The notes under the pieces: model-generated
What the model saw: the letters and a program-made list of their open reading frames with translations, nothing else
What the model was told of the DNA's origin: nothing
Database searches by the model: none
Assembly (NCBI GenBank): GCA_016745215.1
Contig: CP050890.1
Location: forward strand, 2,046,001 to 2,110,000
Reading direction: 5' to 3'
Length of the DNA: 64,000 nucleotides
From: Thiohalocapsa sp. PB-PSB1
GTDB taxonomy: Bacteria; Pseudomonadota; Gammaproteobacteria; Chromatiales; Chromatiaceae
Program-made: the position numbers and the translations under genes
Shown here: positions 53,499 to 62,530 of the stretch, in pieces
Position numbering within the stretch: position 1 is the stretch's first letter
Layout: every line of letters begins with the position of its first letter

Positions 53499-54956
53499 AT
53501 GCCGTCACAGGCAGCACCGGACACCGTGCAAAAACGCCTCAGCGAACTCGAGGCCCACCTGGAGCAAGAGAACCCCATTCTGCTCAACACGGTACAAAGC
53601 TTCCGAACGCTCGATCAGCTCGCGTACGACACCGGGCTGCTGCAACCCAATCAATCGTTTGCCAGCCAGATCCCATGGTGGCCGTTGATTTCGGTACTCG
53701 GCACCTTTTCTGCCGGCAAATCGACCTTCATCAACGACTTTCTGGGTCAAATCGTACAGCGTACCGGCAATCAGGCCGTCGACGACCACTTCACGGTCAT
53801 CGTTTACAGCCCCGAAACCCGCCGCCATGCCCTGCCTGGCGTGGCGCTGGACTCCGATCCACGCTTTCCCTTTTACCAGATGTCGCAGCGCATCGAAAAT
53901 GTGGATGGCGGCGAGGGCAAACGCATCGATGCCTATTTACAGCTCAAGACCTGCCGCAGCGACCGCCTGCGCGGCAAAATCCTGATCGACTCCCCGGGTT
54001 TCGATGCCGATGCCCAGCGCACCGCTATTCTCAGCATTACCGATCATATGATCAGCCTGTCGGACCTGGTGCTGGTCATGTTCGATGCCCGTCATCCGGA
54101 ACCCGGCGCCATGCGCGACACCCTGCAGCACCTGGTATTAGAGACCAAGAAGCGGTCCGATTCGAGCAAATTCTTGTTCATTTTGAATCAGCTCGACACA
54201 TCTTCCAACGAAGACAACCCGGAAGATGTGGTCGCTGCCTGGCTGCGCGCGCTCGGCGAGGTTGGCGTGACGACCGGGCGCTTCTACACGGTTTTCAGTC
54301 CCTCGGCACCGCAGATTGAAGATCCGGTGCGGCGCGAGCGTTTTATAAAAAAGCGCGATGCGGATCTGAACGAAATCTACGAACGCATGGACCAGGTCGA
54401 GGTCGAGCGCGCCTATCGGATTGTCGCGTCATTGCGTAAAATTGCCAATGAATTCAACGACGAAACCATCCCGCTGCTGACCGAGGCAATCAAACGCTGG
54501 CGCCGGAGAACCCTGCTCATGGATGGATTGATCATCGCAGCGCTGCTGTCTGCGTTCTTGTTTTGGAGCATTAACGCCGGGCACTGGCAGCCGGATCTGA
54601 GCTACCAGCCCGGCTGGCTGCAATGGATCGAGGACCATGACATAAAATACGGCCTGGAGGGCATCGAGTTCGGCCTGGTCGTGGGCCTGCTCCTTGTGCA
54701 TCTTGGGATACGCAAATTGGCCGCGGCCACGGTCATGCCTTGGCTGCGCAAGCAGGTGGCCAAGCAATCGCCTCCCGGAAATCTGCTGGAGGCATTCCGC
54801 TATAACATCCGACGCTGGCAAACCTTGCTCAGCGGCAGGCCGTCGGGTTGGGGCAGCTGGTCCACGAATCGCATCGCGCGGGTACTGCAAGATTGCGAAT
54901 CCTATGTGCGCAGCCTGAACGAGCGCTTCACCAACCCCAAGGGGCTGCCGGACTGA
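53499..54956 (+). CDS. Dynamin-like GTPase with TM segments
   Basis: A 485-residue GTPase. G1 is GTFSAGKSTFIND, G3 is LIDSPGFDADAQ and G4 is ILNQLD (NKxD variant). A Thr in the region VDDHFTVIVYSPE could be G2. Two hydrophobic segments (about 340-361 and 392-412) suggest a paddle or TM hairpin as in bacterial dynamin-like proteins. It would act on membranes. A good ribosome-binding site supports the start. The next gene begins 18 bp after its stop. Confidence 0.85.
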   Translation: MPSQAAPDTVQKRLSELEAHLEQENPILLNTVQSFRTLDQLAYDTGLLQPNQSFASQIPWWPLISVLGTFSAGKSTFINDFLGQIVQRTGNQAVDDHFTVIVYSPETRRHALPGVALDSDPRFPFYQMSQRIENVDGGEGKRIDAYLQLKTCRSDRLRGKILIDSPGFDADAQRTAILSITDHMISLSDLVLVMFDARHPEPGAMRDTLQHLVLETKKRSDSSKFLFILNQLDTSSNEDNPEDVVAAWLRALGEVGVTTGRFYTVFSPSAPQIEDPVRRERFIKKRDADLNEIYERMDQVEVERAYRIVASLRKIANEFNDETIPLLTEAIKRWRRRTLLMDGLIIAALLSAFLFWSINAGHWQPDLSYQPGWLQWIEDHDIKYGLEGIEFGLVVGLLLVHLGIRKLAAATVMPWLRKQVAKQSPPGNLLEAFRYNIRRWQTLLSGRPSGWGSWSTNRIARVLQDCESYVRSLNERFTNPKGLPD

Positions 54957-54974
54957 TTGGAGAGTGCGACCGGC

Positions 54975-55907
54975 ATGGCAAACCCGATCCGAGATGAACA
55001 GCACGAAGCGACACAGATGCGTATCGGCATCGACCTCGGCGGCACCAAGATCGAGGCGGTGGCGCTTGCCGACGATGGCCAGATGCTGTTGCGACAGCGC
55101 ATCCCAACCCCGCGCGATGACTACACCGCAACGCTTGCGGCGATCGGCGCGCTGGTCGCCGACCTGGAGCAAACCCTGGGTCAGCGCGGCAGCGTCGGGA
55201 TCGGCACCCCTGGAGCCATTTCGCCGTTCACTGGTCGCCTACGCAATGCCAACTCCGTCTGGCTCAACAACCGCCCCCTCAACGACGACCTGGAACATCT
55301 GTTGCAACGCCCCGTGCGCACCGCCAACGACGCCGATTGCTTTACCTTGTCCGAGGCCAGCGACGGCGCCGCCGCTGATGCCGGCACTGTCTTCGGCGTC
55401 ATCATCGGCACCGGCACCGGTGGCGGTATCGTCATCAATGGCCAGTTGTTGCAAGGCCCCAACGCCATCGCCGGAGAATGGGGCCATAATCCATTGCCCT
55501 GGCCCACCGCGGAGGAACTCCCAGGACCTGACTGCTATTGCGGCAAACGAGGCTGTATCGAAACCTTTTGCTCGGGTCCCGCATTGTCCGCCGATCTGCT
55601 GCGCGCCAGTGGCCAGCAATTGCATGGTCCCGCCATCGTTGCGGCCGCGGAACGCGGCGATCAAGCTGCCGAGGCGGCATTGCGGCGCCTTGATGATCGC
55701 TTGGCCCGGGCGCTGGCATCGGTGGTCAATCTGCTCGATCCGGAAGTTATCGTGCTCGGTGGCGGGCTATCGAATCTGCACCGGTTATACCGCAATTTGC
55801 CCGACCTGATGCGCCGGCACATCTTCTCCGACCAGCTTGCAACCCGCATCGTCGCGCCACGCTTCGGCGATTCCAGCGGCGTGCGCGGCGCAGCGCGGCT
55901 TTGGTGA
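54975..55907 (+). CDS. ROK family sugar kinase
   Basis: A 310-residue ROK kinase. The phosphate loop is IDLGGTKIEAVAL; the catalytic NDADCFTLSEA contains the base Asp; VIIGTGTGGGIVING follows; the zinc-binding ROK motif is EWGHNPLPW...CYCGKRGCIETF. This pattern fits the Mak fructokinase or NagK type; substrate is not decided. ATG 54975 has GGAGAG 10 bp upstream and is chosen over a TTG at 54957; ATG 55017 is also possible. Confidence 0.9.
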   Translation: MANPIRDEQHEATQMRIGIDLGGTKIEAVALADDGQMLLRQRIPTPRDDYTATLAAIGALVADLEQTLGQRGSVGIGTPGAISPFTGRLRNANSVWLNNRPLNDDLEHLLQRPVRTANDADCFTLSEASDGAAADAGTVFGVIIGTGTGGGIVINGQLLQGPNAIAGEWGHNPLPWPTAEELPGPDCYCGKRGCIETFCSGPALSADLLRASGQQLHGPAIVAAAERGDQAAEAALRRLDDRLARALASVVNLLDPEVIVLGGGLSNLHRLYRNLPDLMRRHIFSDQLATRIVAPRFGDSSGVRGAARLW

Positions 55908-56000
55908 GCTTTACGAATCAGGACAAAAGGGTAACAATTACCTTAGCCTACTTGTTCCATTCACCTTGCATACCTCATTTTCACATTCCCGGAGTGCGCG

Positions 56001-56318
56001 ATGGACAACACCCTGAAACGCCTGCTCGACGCCGAATTGCGAGCTGAGAAGCTGGTTCAGGAAGCAGAGCAGGAGCAGGAGCGTATCATCCAGACGGCAA
56101 TCCGCGAGGCTCGCTCCGGCGATGAGCGCTTCACCGCCCGCATTCCCGATCTGCATCGCGCGGCGATCCGAAAGGCCGAGGAACGCGCCGAGCAGACAAT
56201 TGCCGAACTCAAACGCCGCTACGACGAGCGCCATGTTCAGCTGCGCGACATGGCCGAACAGCATGAGCAGGAAGCATTGCAGGCGGCGTTCGCCTTGCTC
56301 ACCGACCCGAGCCTATGA
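56001..56318 (+). CDS. V/A-type ATPase G/H-like stalk subunit
   Basis: A 105-residue, almost fully helical protein (MDNTLKRLLDAELRAEKLV...) with Glu/Arg/Gln-rich heptads, similar in size and charge to peripheral stalk subunit G (archaeal H). It is the first gene of the ATPase operon. The 93-bp leader has a CGGAG site before the ATG. Its stop overlaps the ATG of a 39-codon ORF (ATGA). Assignment rests on composition and context. Confidence 0.7.
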   Translation: MDNTLKRLLDAELRAEKLVQEAEQEQERIIQTAIREARSGDERFTARIPDLHRAAIRKAEERAEQTIAELKRRYDERHVQLRDMAEQHEQEALQAAFALLTDPSL

Positions 56319-56434
56319 TGCTGCCGCGTGCGATCTTGGCCCTGCTGCTCCCGATTTCGCACCAGAGCACATGGTTTGCTACCCAGGCACAGCAATCTAT
56401 ACACAATCCTCAAACACTTACGCAGTCGCCATGA
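56315..56434 (+). CDS. Very short ORF (39 codons) bridging two ATPase genes
   Basis: Starts MMLPRAILALLLPISHQ and ends QTLTQSP. The ATG overlaps the upstream TGA (ATGATG, 56315-56320) and its TGA overlaps the next ATG (ATGA at 56431-56434). Coupled overlaps at both ends would be unlikely by chance and suggest translation. The N-terminal 16 residues are hydrophobic, so it may be a tiny membrane peptide. It could also serve only to carry ribosomes to the next gene. Confidence 0.45.
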   Translation: MMLPRAILALLLPISHQSTWFATQAQQSIHNPQTLTQSP

Positions 56435-57495
56435 GCGTCACCTCCCAGGCTTATCTGAACACCCGCATCACAGCCATGTCCACAAGCTTGCTGGATCGCG
56501 AGCAATTGCGCGAACTGGGGCGCTGTTCGATGGACGAACTGGCCGCGCGTTTTCAGCTCCAGCCGCTGTTGGACGAACAACTCGGCAAGCGCGCCAAAGG
56601 CCGCGCGGTGGAACAATCGCTAATCCAGGTTCTGCTGGCGGAGCTGACTCTATTGATCCGGCCCATGAACCCACGCGAGCAGGATCTGCTGCTGGCCTGG
56701 GGTCGGAAAGCCGCATTGTTCAACCTCAAGACCCTGATCCGCGGCAAGCTGTTCCAGTTGGACCAGGCCGAGATCCGCGATCACCTGTACGATCTGCCGG
56801 ACAATGTCTGCCTGGCATCGCACCAGGAGCTGTTCCGCGCCGAAAGCGTGCTGGAAGTGCTGCGCACATTGGAGCAGGGTCCGCATCGACTGATTGCGCG
56901 CCAGGCACGCGAGGTGTATGCACAAAAACACGACCTATTCGCATTGGAAGCCGCCATTGATCAACGCTACTACGCCGAGCTGATCCACCAAGCCATGCAA
57001 TTTCAGGACGACAGCGCGCACCCGTTGCGCCAATTGCTCGGTGCAATGCTCGATGCTATCAACCTGCTCTGGCTGTTGCGATTTCGTTTTTCCTATCGGC
57101 TTTCTCCCAGCGAGACCTTCTTCCAACTGGTACCTTCGCCGAAACTGCTGCACCGCGATCGACTCTTACAGCTCGCCAATCTGGACACCTTCGAGCGCGT
57201 GCTGGAGGCACTGCCGGCACCGCTGAACAGTCTGCTTGCCGGCAGCGCGAATCTAATCGATGTGCAGCGCCGCATCGGCGCCTATCAGAGCGAACGGGCG
57301 CGGCGTATCCTCGCCAGCAGCCATTCCGGCACCGCTCGAGCGCTGGCCTATCTGGTGCTGCGCGAAAGCGATCTGCAGCGGCTGTTCGCGCTGATTCAGG
57401 GTCGGCTGCTGGGATTGTCGCAGGAGCTGGTCGAGGAAGGCATGGAACTTGCCCAATCCAATCATCCGATCGACGGCATGGACGCGGTCGCCTGA
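56431..57495 (+). CDS. V/A-type ATPase subunit C/d (AC39-like)
   Basis: A 354-residue helical protein starting MSVTSQAYLNTRITAMSTSLL. Its repeated helical hairpins and motifs such as NPREQDLLLAWGRKAALFNLKTLIRGK match the V-type C (V0 d, AC39) subunit, which links the rotor ring to the central stalk. Length is usual. It follows the G/H-like gene and the 39-codon ORF, and precedes subunit I by 134 bp. Confidence 0.85.
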   Translation: MSVTSQAYLNTRITAMSTSLLDREQLRELGRCSMDELAARFQLQPLLDEQLGKRAKGRAVEQSLIQVLLAELTLLIRPMNPREQDLLLAWGRKAALFNLKTLIRGKLFQLDQAEIRDHLYDLPDNVCLASHQELFRAESVLEVLRTLEQGPHRLIARQAREVYAQKHDLFALEAAIDQRYYAELIHQAMQFQDDSAHPLRQLLGAMLDAINLLWLLRFRFSYRLSPSETFFQLVPSPKLLHRDRLLQLANLDTFERVLEALPAPLNSLLAGSANLIDVQRRIGAYQSERARRILASSHSGTARALAYLVLRESDLQRLFALIQGRLLGLSQELVEEGMELAQSNHPIDGMDAVA

Positions 57496-57629
57496 CAGCA
57501 GCGCCCACGGGCACCCGGCAGGCATCGACCAAACGCACAACACCGAGTCCGCGCTGCATTGACAAAATACCCAAAGCAGACCGCCCAAACCAGACCACCG
57601 AGACCAAACGACTGGGAACCGCCCCACCC

Positions 57630-59609
57630 ATGTTCCGACTACTGCAAATGAAGCACGTCCGCCTCTTGGTCATGACCGACGACCTGCCGCAGGCATCGTT
57701 GACCCTGGCCGAAACCGCGAGCTTCCACCCAGACCCACGCGAACCGGAAGAACAACGCCTTAGGGACCAACCCGGGCACGACTACCGCGAACTGTACCAG
57801 CAGGCGCGCTCGCGACTCGACAAGATCGCCAAACTGGTCACGGTGGACGAGACACCGCGAATCGAACCTCTCCAAGTCGTGCGCTGCGAACAACTGAAAG
57901 CCACCAACGATCTGCTGGGCGAACGCTGGGAGCAGGCCTCGCAGTTCGAGGAACGCCTTCGCCGCATCGACGAGGAGGCGCGCTTCGCAACGGACCAGGA
58001 AGCCGCCCTGGCCAGTTTCTCCAACCTGAAGGTCGACCTCGGAACATTGCGCAACAAGACGCGCTTCCTGGACTTCTATGTCGGCAGCGTGCCGCGCGAG
58101 AACGTCAGGCGCCTGGAGGGCGCCGTGAAGCTCGCCGACCATCTGTTGTTCAACTATTTGCAAAACGCGGAAAATGCGCATGTCGTCATCGTCGGGCCAA
58201 GCGGTGAAAAAGAAGCCCAGCTGCAATCCGTCCTGGGCTCCGCCGGCTTTCAGGCGTTGCCAATTCCGCAGGGGCTTGACAACGCCAGCCCCGCAAAACA
58301 GCGCGAAGCACTCCGCCAGCTTCGCGCCAAACTGCAGCGCGAACGCGCCGAGCTGCGAGACCAGCTTACCCGCTGGGAAAGCGACAATCACGAACCGCTG
58401 CTCGCCGCCCGCCGCACCTTATTGCTGGCCGCACCCCTGGCAACCCTGGATGCATCCATCCGCGGCGCCGGACCCTTAGCCCTGTTGGCCGGCTGGGTAC
58501 CGGCATGCGAAGTCAGCCGTTTGCAACAGCGCCTGCGGCAAACATTGAGCCAGCCCTTCGCGTTCGAGGCGCGCGACCCATTGCCCATCGAGCGTCCGCT
58601 GGTACCCTCGCTACCGGTAAGCAACCGTTTTTTGCAGCCCTTCGCAATGCTGGTCAAACAATATGGCATCCCAGAGTATGGCGAGGTAGACCCAACCCCG
58701 CTGTTCGCGATCACCTTCCTGTTGATGTTCGGCTCCATGTTCGGCGATGTCGGCCAGGGTGCCGTGATCGCCGGCCTCGCCTGGCTTTTTCGCGCTCGCT
58801 TGCAGCGTTTTGCGTTATTCGGTCTGTTGGCCGGTTGCTCGTCCATGCTATTCGGCTTTTTGTATGGCAGCCTGTTCGGCTATGAAGATATCCTGCCGGC
58901 CTTGTGGCAAAGCCCGATCCATCACCCGATTCTGATGTTGCAGATCGCGCTTGGTTACGGCGTGCTGTTTCTGGTTGTCGCCTGCTCGTTAGCCATCTAT
59001 AACCGCCTAGCGATCAACAATTTCGCCGGCGCCCTATTCGGCCATCATGGGGTTGTGAACCTGATCTTTTATCTGGCGCTCGTCTGGGGCGGGCTGCATC
59101 TGGGTTTTGGTCAGGAGTTCGGCAAGACACCCATGCTGCTGATCTTGCTGGCCCTGGGGACGCTCGCCCTGTACGGTTGGCGGCAACTCGATGCGCCGGT
59201 AGGCGAAAAGATCTTGGTCGTCTTTATCGAGACACTGGAAACCGTTATCGGCTACGTCTCCAACACCCTGTCGTTTTTACGCGTTGCCGCCTTCAGTCTG
59301 AATCACGCCGCGCTGTCCATCGCCGTATTGACCCTCGCCGATATGATGGGCACCACCGGGCACATCATCACCGTCATCCTCGGCAATCTGTTCGTGCTGG
59401 TGCTGGAGGGTGGCATCGTGATGATCCAAGTGCTGCGTCTGGAATTCTATGAGGGTTTTTCGCGCTATTTCTCCGGTAACGGACATGAGTTCGAACCGCT
59501 GCAATTGCGCCATTCCCGCTCGGCCAAAAACCAAGAGGTCAGCCCAGGGGATCTGTCGCCGAGCCTGGCACCGGCATCCCCGGTGGAAGGCTCGCAAAGC
59601 GCGCGCTGA
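57630..59609 (+). CDS. V/A-type ATPase subunit I (a-like)
   Basis: A 659-residue subunit I. The N-terminal cytoplasmic half (about 1-320) is helical with coiled coils; the C-terminal half has about seven TM helices including FGSMFGDVGQGAVIAGLAWLF, LFGFLYGSLFGYEDI and TLSFLRVAAFSLNHAAL. The Arg in SFLRVAAF is the expected conserved TM arginine of the ion pathway. This forms the stator half-channels. Length is normal and the gene intact. Confidence 0.93.
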   Translation: MFRLLQMKHVRLLVMTDDLPQASLTLAETASFHPDPREPEEQRLRDQPGHDYRELYQQARSRLDKIAKLVTVDETPRIEPLQVVRCEQLKATNDLLGERWEQASQFEERLRRIDEEARFATDQEAALASFSNLKVDLGTLRNKTRFLDFYVGSVPRENVRRLEGAVKLADHLLFNYLQNAENAHVVIVGPSGEKEAQLQSVLGSAGFQALPIPQGLDNASPAKQREALRQLRAKLQRERAELRDQLTRWESDNHEPLLAARRTLLLAAPLATLDASIRGAGPLALLAGWVPACEVSRLQQRLRQTLSQPFAFEARDPLPIERPLVPSLPVSNRFLQPFAMLVKQYGIPEYGEVDPTPLFAITFLLMFGSMFGDVGQGAVIAGLAWLFRARLQRFALFGLLAGCSSMLFGFLYGSLFGYEDILPALWQSPIHHPILMLQIALGYGVLFLVVACSLAIYNRLAINNFAGALFGHHGVVNLIFYLALVWGGLHLGFGQEFGKTPMLLILLALGTLALYGWRQLDAPVGEKILVVFIETLETVIGYVSNTLSFLRVAAFSLNHAALSIAVLTLADMMGTTGHIITVILGNLFVLVLEGGIVMIQVLRLEFYEGFSRYFSGNGHEFEPLQLRHSRSAKNQEVSPGDLSPSLAPASPVEGSQSAR

Positions 59610-59660
59610 TTGCCCATCCGACCAACCCACGATCTTCTCAACGCTGAACTGGAGTCTCCC

Positions 59661-60107
59661 ATGTATTGGCTCGTCGCATTGATGACTTTTGCCCTCGCCG
59701 GCCTGATTCTGACCGGCGTCTATTTCGAATTACGCCCAGCCGGAGCGCTGCCGATACGGCCCTGGTTAAAGCCAGCCATGGCGGCCCAACTGTTGCTTTT
59801 CGTCGGCGCCCAGGTTGCGCTCTTGCTGCTCGGTATCAACCAGGCATTCGCCCAGGAAGCCCAGGAAGTCGTCAATATCACCGAAATCTCCACCGGCATG
59901 GGCCTGGCCATCATCGGCGCCGGCATCCCCACCGGCTTGTCCACCATCGGTGCCGGCATCGCCGTCGGCCCCATTGGCGCGGCATCTCTGGCGGCGATCA
60001 CCGAAAAACCAGAGACCCTGGGGCGCACATTGATTTACCTGGGCCTGGCCGAGGGCATCGCGATCTATGGCCTGGTCATCTCGATTTTGCTATTGAACCG
60101 GATCTGA
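59661..60107 (+). CDS. V/A-type ATPase subunit K (c-like) with extra N-terminal helices
   Basis: A 148-residue proteolipid. The C-terminal two-helix hairpin has GLAIIGAGIPTGLSTIGAG and, in the outer helix, LAEGIAIYGLVI with the ion-binding Glu. The N-terminal half has two other helices (MYWLVALMTFALAGLILTG and AQLLLFVGAQVALLLLG) that do not show a second carboxylate. So each subunit has one ion site in four helices. It sits between subunits I and F. Confidence 0.88.
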   Translation: MYWLVALMTFALAGLILTGVYFELRPAGALPIRPWLKPAMAAQLLLFVGAQVALLLLGINQAFAQEAQEVVNITEISTGMGLAIIGAGIPTGLSTIGAGIAVGPIGAASLAAITEKPETLGRTLIYLGLAEGIAIYGLVISILLLNRI

Positions 60108-60119
60108 GCCGCCATTCCC

Positions 60120-60503
60120 ATGCAAAGTCCACCAACGACCAATGACATGCACGAACCCACCGACAGCGGATCACCGACCCGCATGCTGTTCCTTGGCGAG
60201 GCCAGCCTGGCGGACGGTTTTCGCCTGATCGGCTTCGAGACCTTCACCGACCCGAGCGAAGAGCAGGTCGAGCATATCTTCCTGCAATTACGTCAGTCCC
60301 GCGACAAAGCCTTTGTCATCGTCGACGACGCGCTGATGCGCCGCGGCGCACAAAACCTGGATCAAGTCCGCAACGAGGGCGGGCGCATCATTGTCATCTC
60401 CGTACCCGGCCTGACCGACCCACCGCGGCTCACCAGCGAAGTCGCGGACCGCCTTGCCGCGATGTTCGGTGGTTCCAGCGTCATCTCATCCGGTGTGCCA
60501 TAG
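60120..60503 (+). CDS. V/A-type ATPase subunit F
   Basis: A 127-residue protein. The typical fold is indicated by RMLFLGEASLADGFRLIGFETF, AFVIVDDALMRRGAQNL and GRIIVISVPGLTDP. Subunit F belongs to the central stalk. The likely start is 60120 or an in-frame ATG a few codons later (MHEPTDS). It is the last recognisable gene of the operon; subunits E, A, B and D do not follow. Confidence 0.85.
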   Translation: MQSPPTTNDMHEPTDSGSPTRMLFLGEASLADGFRLIGFETFTDPSEEQVEHIFLQLRQSRDKAFVIVDDALMRRGAQNLDQVRNEGGRIIVISVPGLTDPPRLTSEVADRLAAMFGGSSVISSGVP

Positions 60504-60529
60504 GCCGCGGGCAATCGCCAGCCCGTCAT

Positions 60530-60950
60530 TCTTGCTTATCGTAGAAAAGTAGAAAAAGGACACCAAAAGTAGAAAAAGAAGTAGAAAAAGCAGAAAAAAA
60601 AAGCAGAAAAAGCAGAAAAAGAAAAGCAGAAAAAGGACACCCACTTTGGATACGATGCCGACCATCCGACAGGTCTTCCCTATGGAAATGGAAAAAGGAC
60701 ACCTGGAAATGGAAAAATGGAAAAATGGAAAAAGAGGAAATGGAAAAAGGACACCCACTTAAGTGGAAAAAGAAGTGGAAAAAGGACACCCACTTAAGGA
60801 CACTGGAAAAAGGACACTGGAAAAAGGATGGAAAAAGGACACCCACTTTGGTGATGCGCACTTTGGTGATGCGCACTTTGGTGATGCGCACTTTGGTGAC
60901 GCGTGAAAAAGGACACCAGACGTGGAAAAAGAGGAAAGGAAGCCTGGGAC
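60530..60950. repeat. Purine-rich simple repeats and 15-bp tandem repeats
   Basis: From about 60535 the plus strand is dominated by GTAGAAAAAG, GAAAAAGGACACC and GGAAATGGAAAAA units, a polypurine tract of about 300 bp. At 60845-60900 a 15-bp unit CTTTGGTGATGCGCA is repeated about four times. Motifs AAAAAGGACACCCACTTT recur throughout. This is not coding. It lies directly after the ATPase F gene; the rest of the gap to 61125 shows nothing else. Confidence 0.85.
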
Positions 60951-61125
60951 ACCCACTTTGGTTGCCCACTTTGGTTGCGTGGTGGTTGCGTGGGACACCC
61001 ACTTTGGTTGCGGTTGCGACCAACACAAGGCGCGCGATCACATTGCTCATACTCGGCACCGGGGGCATCAAGTCAAGAGGGCATCCTGTTTCTTGCTTTT
61101 TCTCTTTCTCTTTCTCTTTTCCTTG

Positions 61126-62115
61126 CTACAGCTCCTTCAAGGCCAGCTTCAGCACTCGTGCCTGCGTTGGTATAGCTACTCCAGTGGCCTTGGCAACAGC
61201 ACGCAGGACGCGAGCAAAGGGCTCGGTTGTCTTGGCCGATGGCGGCTGGTCGAAGCATTGCGCAAAGATACCGGCAGCGTGCCGGATGAAAGCAAGATCG
61301 GCTGGCTCTGGCGCGCTCGGGTGGGAAAATGTTCCACCGGCTGAGGCGTTGATGCGCCCTGACTTGACCGCGGTCGGTGTCAGGGGCTTGGCCTTGACCG
61401 ATCTCTCGGAAGGGCGGGACGGTTCAGGTGCGCCTTGTTCCAACTGTTTCGGCGCCTGCTTCGACGCATGATTGTCAGCAGCCTGCGCAATGCGCTGAAT
61501 TTCATTGATTACCGCATTGAAATAGATCGCATCGCAGGCGCGGTCGAACGGATCTGATTGGCGTAATTCGGTACAGAGTTCAGAGCGCTCGGCGTCGTCG
61601 AGGGCAGTCAGACCGGCAGCCAGATGACTTGCGGTTTCCACTAAATTCATCCAGGGCTCGATTTGCTGTGGCCGCGCTGCCGGTACTGATGTCTGGGCGT
61701 CCATATCAGCATCCGGGATGGCTTTGACTACGCTCGATTCCGGCGATGCCGGAGGCTCGGCCGGGGCTGGAATCCGAGACTGCAATACCGCCAGATCGTA
61801 GGCGAGTGCGCCGATAAAGACCGCGCGAGCTGTCCCATCCTCGAGCCCGTTGGCAGCCAATGCGGCCTCGATTGCGGCATATTGCTGGTCGCTGTACTGG
61901 TAAGGCTCGACAAAGCGCTTGCTCGTTGCGGCATGCGATGTATGAAGCCCCGTGTTGCCCACCTGTAATCTGGGCGACGTGGAGGCGGAATCGGCCTCGG
62001 TTTCGTTCCCGGTCTTATTTCCCGCCTTGTTTTCGGCCGAGCCCGCATAGCCCTGCAGCCAGCGGCGACCAGGTTGCTCGTTTTGATCGAATGTCGGTCC
62101 GTGCTTGCGTATCAT
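61126..62115 (-). CDS. Hypothetical protein, 329 residues
   Basis: A hydrophilic protein starting MIRKHGPTFDQNEQPGRRW. The N-terminal 70 residues look disordered. A central Ala-rich helical region (AAIEAALAANGLEDGTARAVFIGAL) is followed by a low-complexity Pro/Ala/Lys linker and a C-terminal helix bundle FIRHAAGIFAQCFDQPPS...FARVLRAVAKATGV. No TM, cysteine cluster or known motif. Codon use looks like a real gene. The first 15 residues are uncertain; function unknown. Confidence 0.65.
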   Translation of the reverse strand: MIRKHGPTFDQNEQPGRRWLQGYAGSAENKAGNKTGNETEADSASTSPRLQVGNTGLHTSHAATSKRFVEPYQYSDQQYAAIEAALAANGLEDGTARAVFIGALAYDLAVLQSRIPAPAEPPASPESSVVKAIPDADMDAQTSVPAARPQQIEPWMNLVETASHLAAGLTALDDAERSELCTELRQSDPFDRACDAIYFNAVINEIQRIAQAADNHASKQAPKQLEQGAPEPSRPSERSVKAKPLTPTAVKSGRINASAGGTFSHPSAPEPADLAFIRHAAGIFAQCFDQPPSAKTTEPFARVLRAVAKATGVAIPTQARVLKLALKEL

Positions 62116-62530
62116 GGCTGTTATTAGGTACCTCGTGGGTTTGCGCTCTTGATGCTGTTACCGGCACGTCTGTTGGAGCGCTTAGCCGTCCGATGCTCGA
62201 GCTGTTCATTGCTCCAGGCTTTTTCCATGCATCTACTTAGAGCCTGCATCTAGGCTGTCGAAATCTGCAGTCTCACTAAAACAAGCGCTTCCCGGTTGAT
62301 GGATGCTGAGTCGGTGTCGGGATCGGTGTCGAGGTCAACATGAGGGATTGGTATCGAGCTGGCTGCTTTGATCGATGAGCAGATTCGATTCCGATTCCGA
62401 TAGCGACCCCGACACCGATGAGGTTTCCCCAGTGCGTTCGATGAAGCAATCCAAGACCCGGAATCGGTTTGGCATCAAAACTCAGGACATTTCGACAGCC
62501 TAGGCAGCACCCTGGGTACTGATTGGCCGT
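62116..62530. other. Gap with imperfect inverted GTCGGTGTCGG repeats
   Basis: This 415-bp stretch has no supported gene. GTCGGTGTCGGGATCGGTGT (about 62311-62330) faces CGACCCCGACACCGAT (about 62404-62419), an imperfect inverted pair with about 70 nt between. It could form a weak cruciform or be a degenerate intergenic repeat. Confidence 0.45.

Noticed and set aside
60530..60950. Repeated GAAAAAGGACACC units as a CRISPR array
   Set aside because: Unit and spacing lengths vary and the spacers are themselves repeats.
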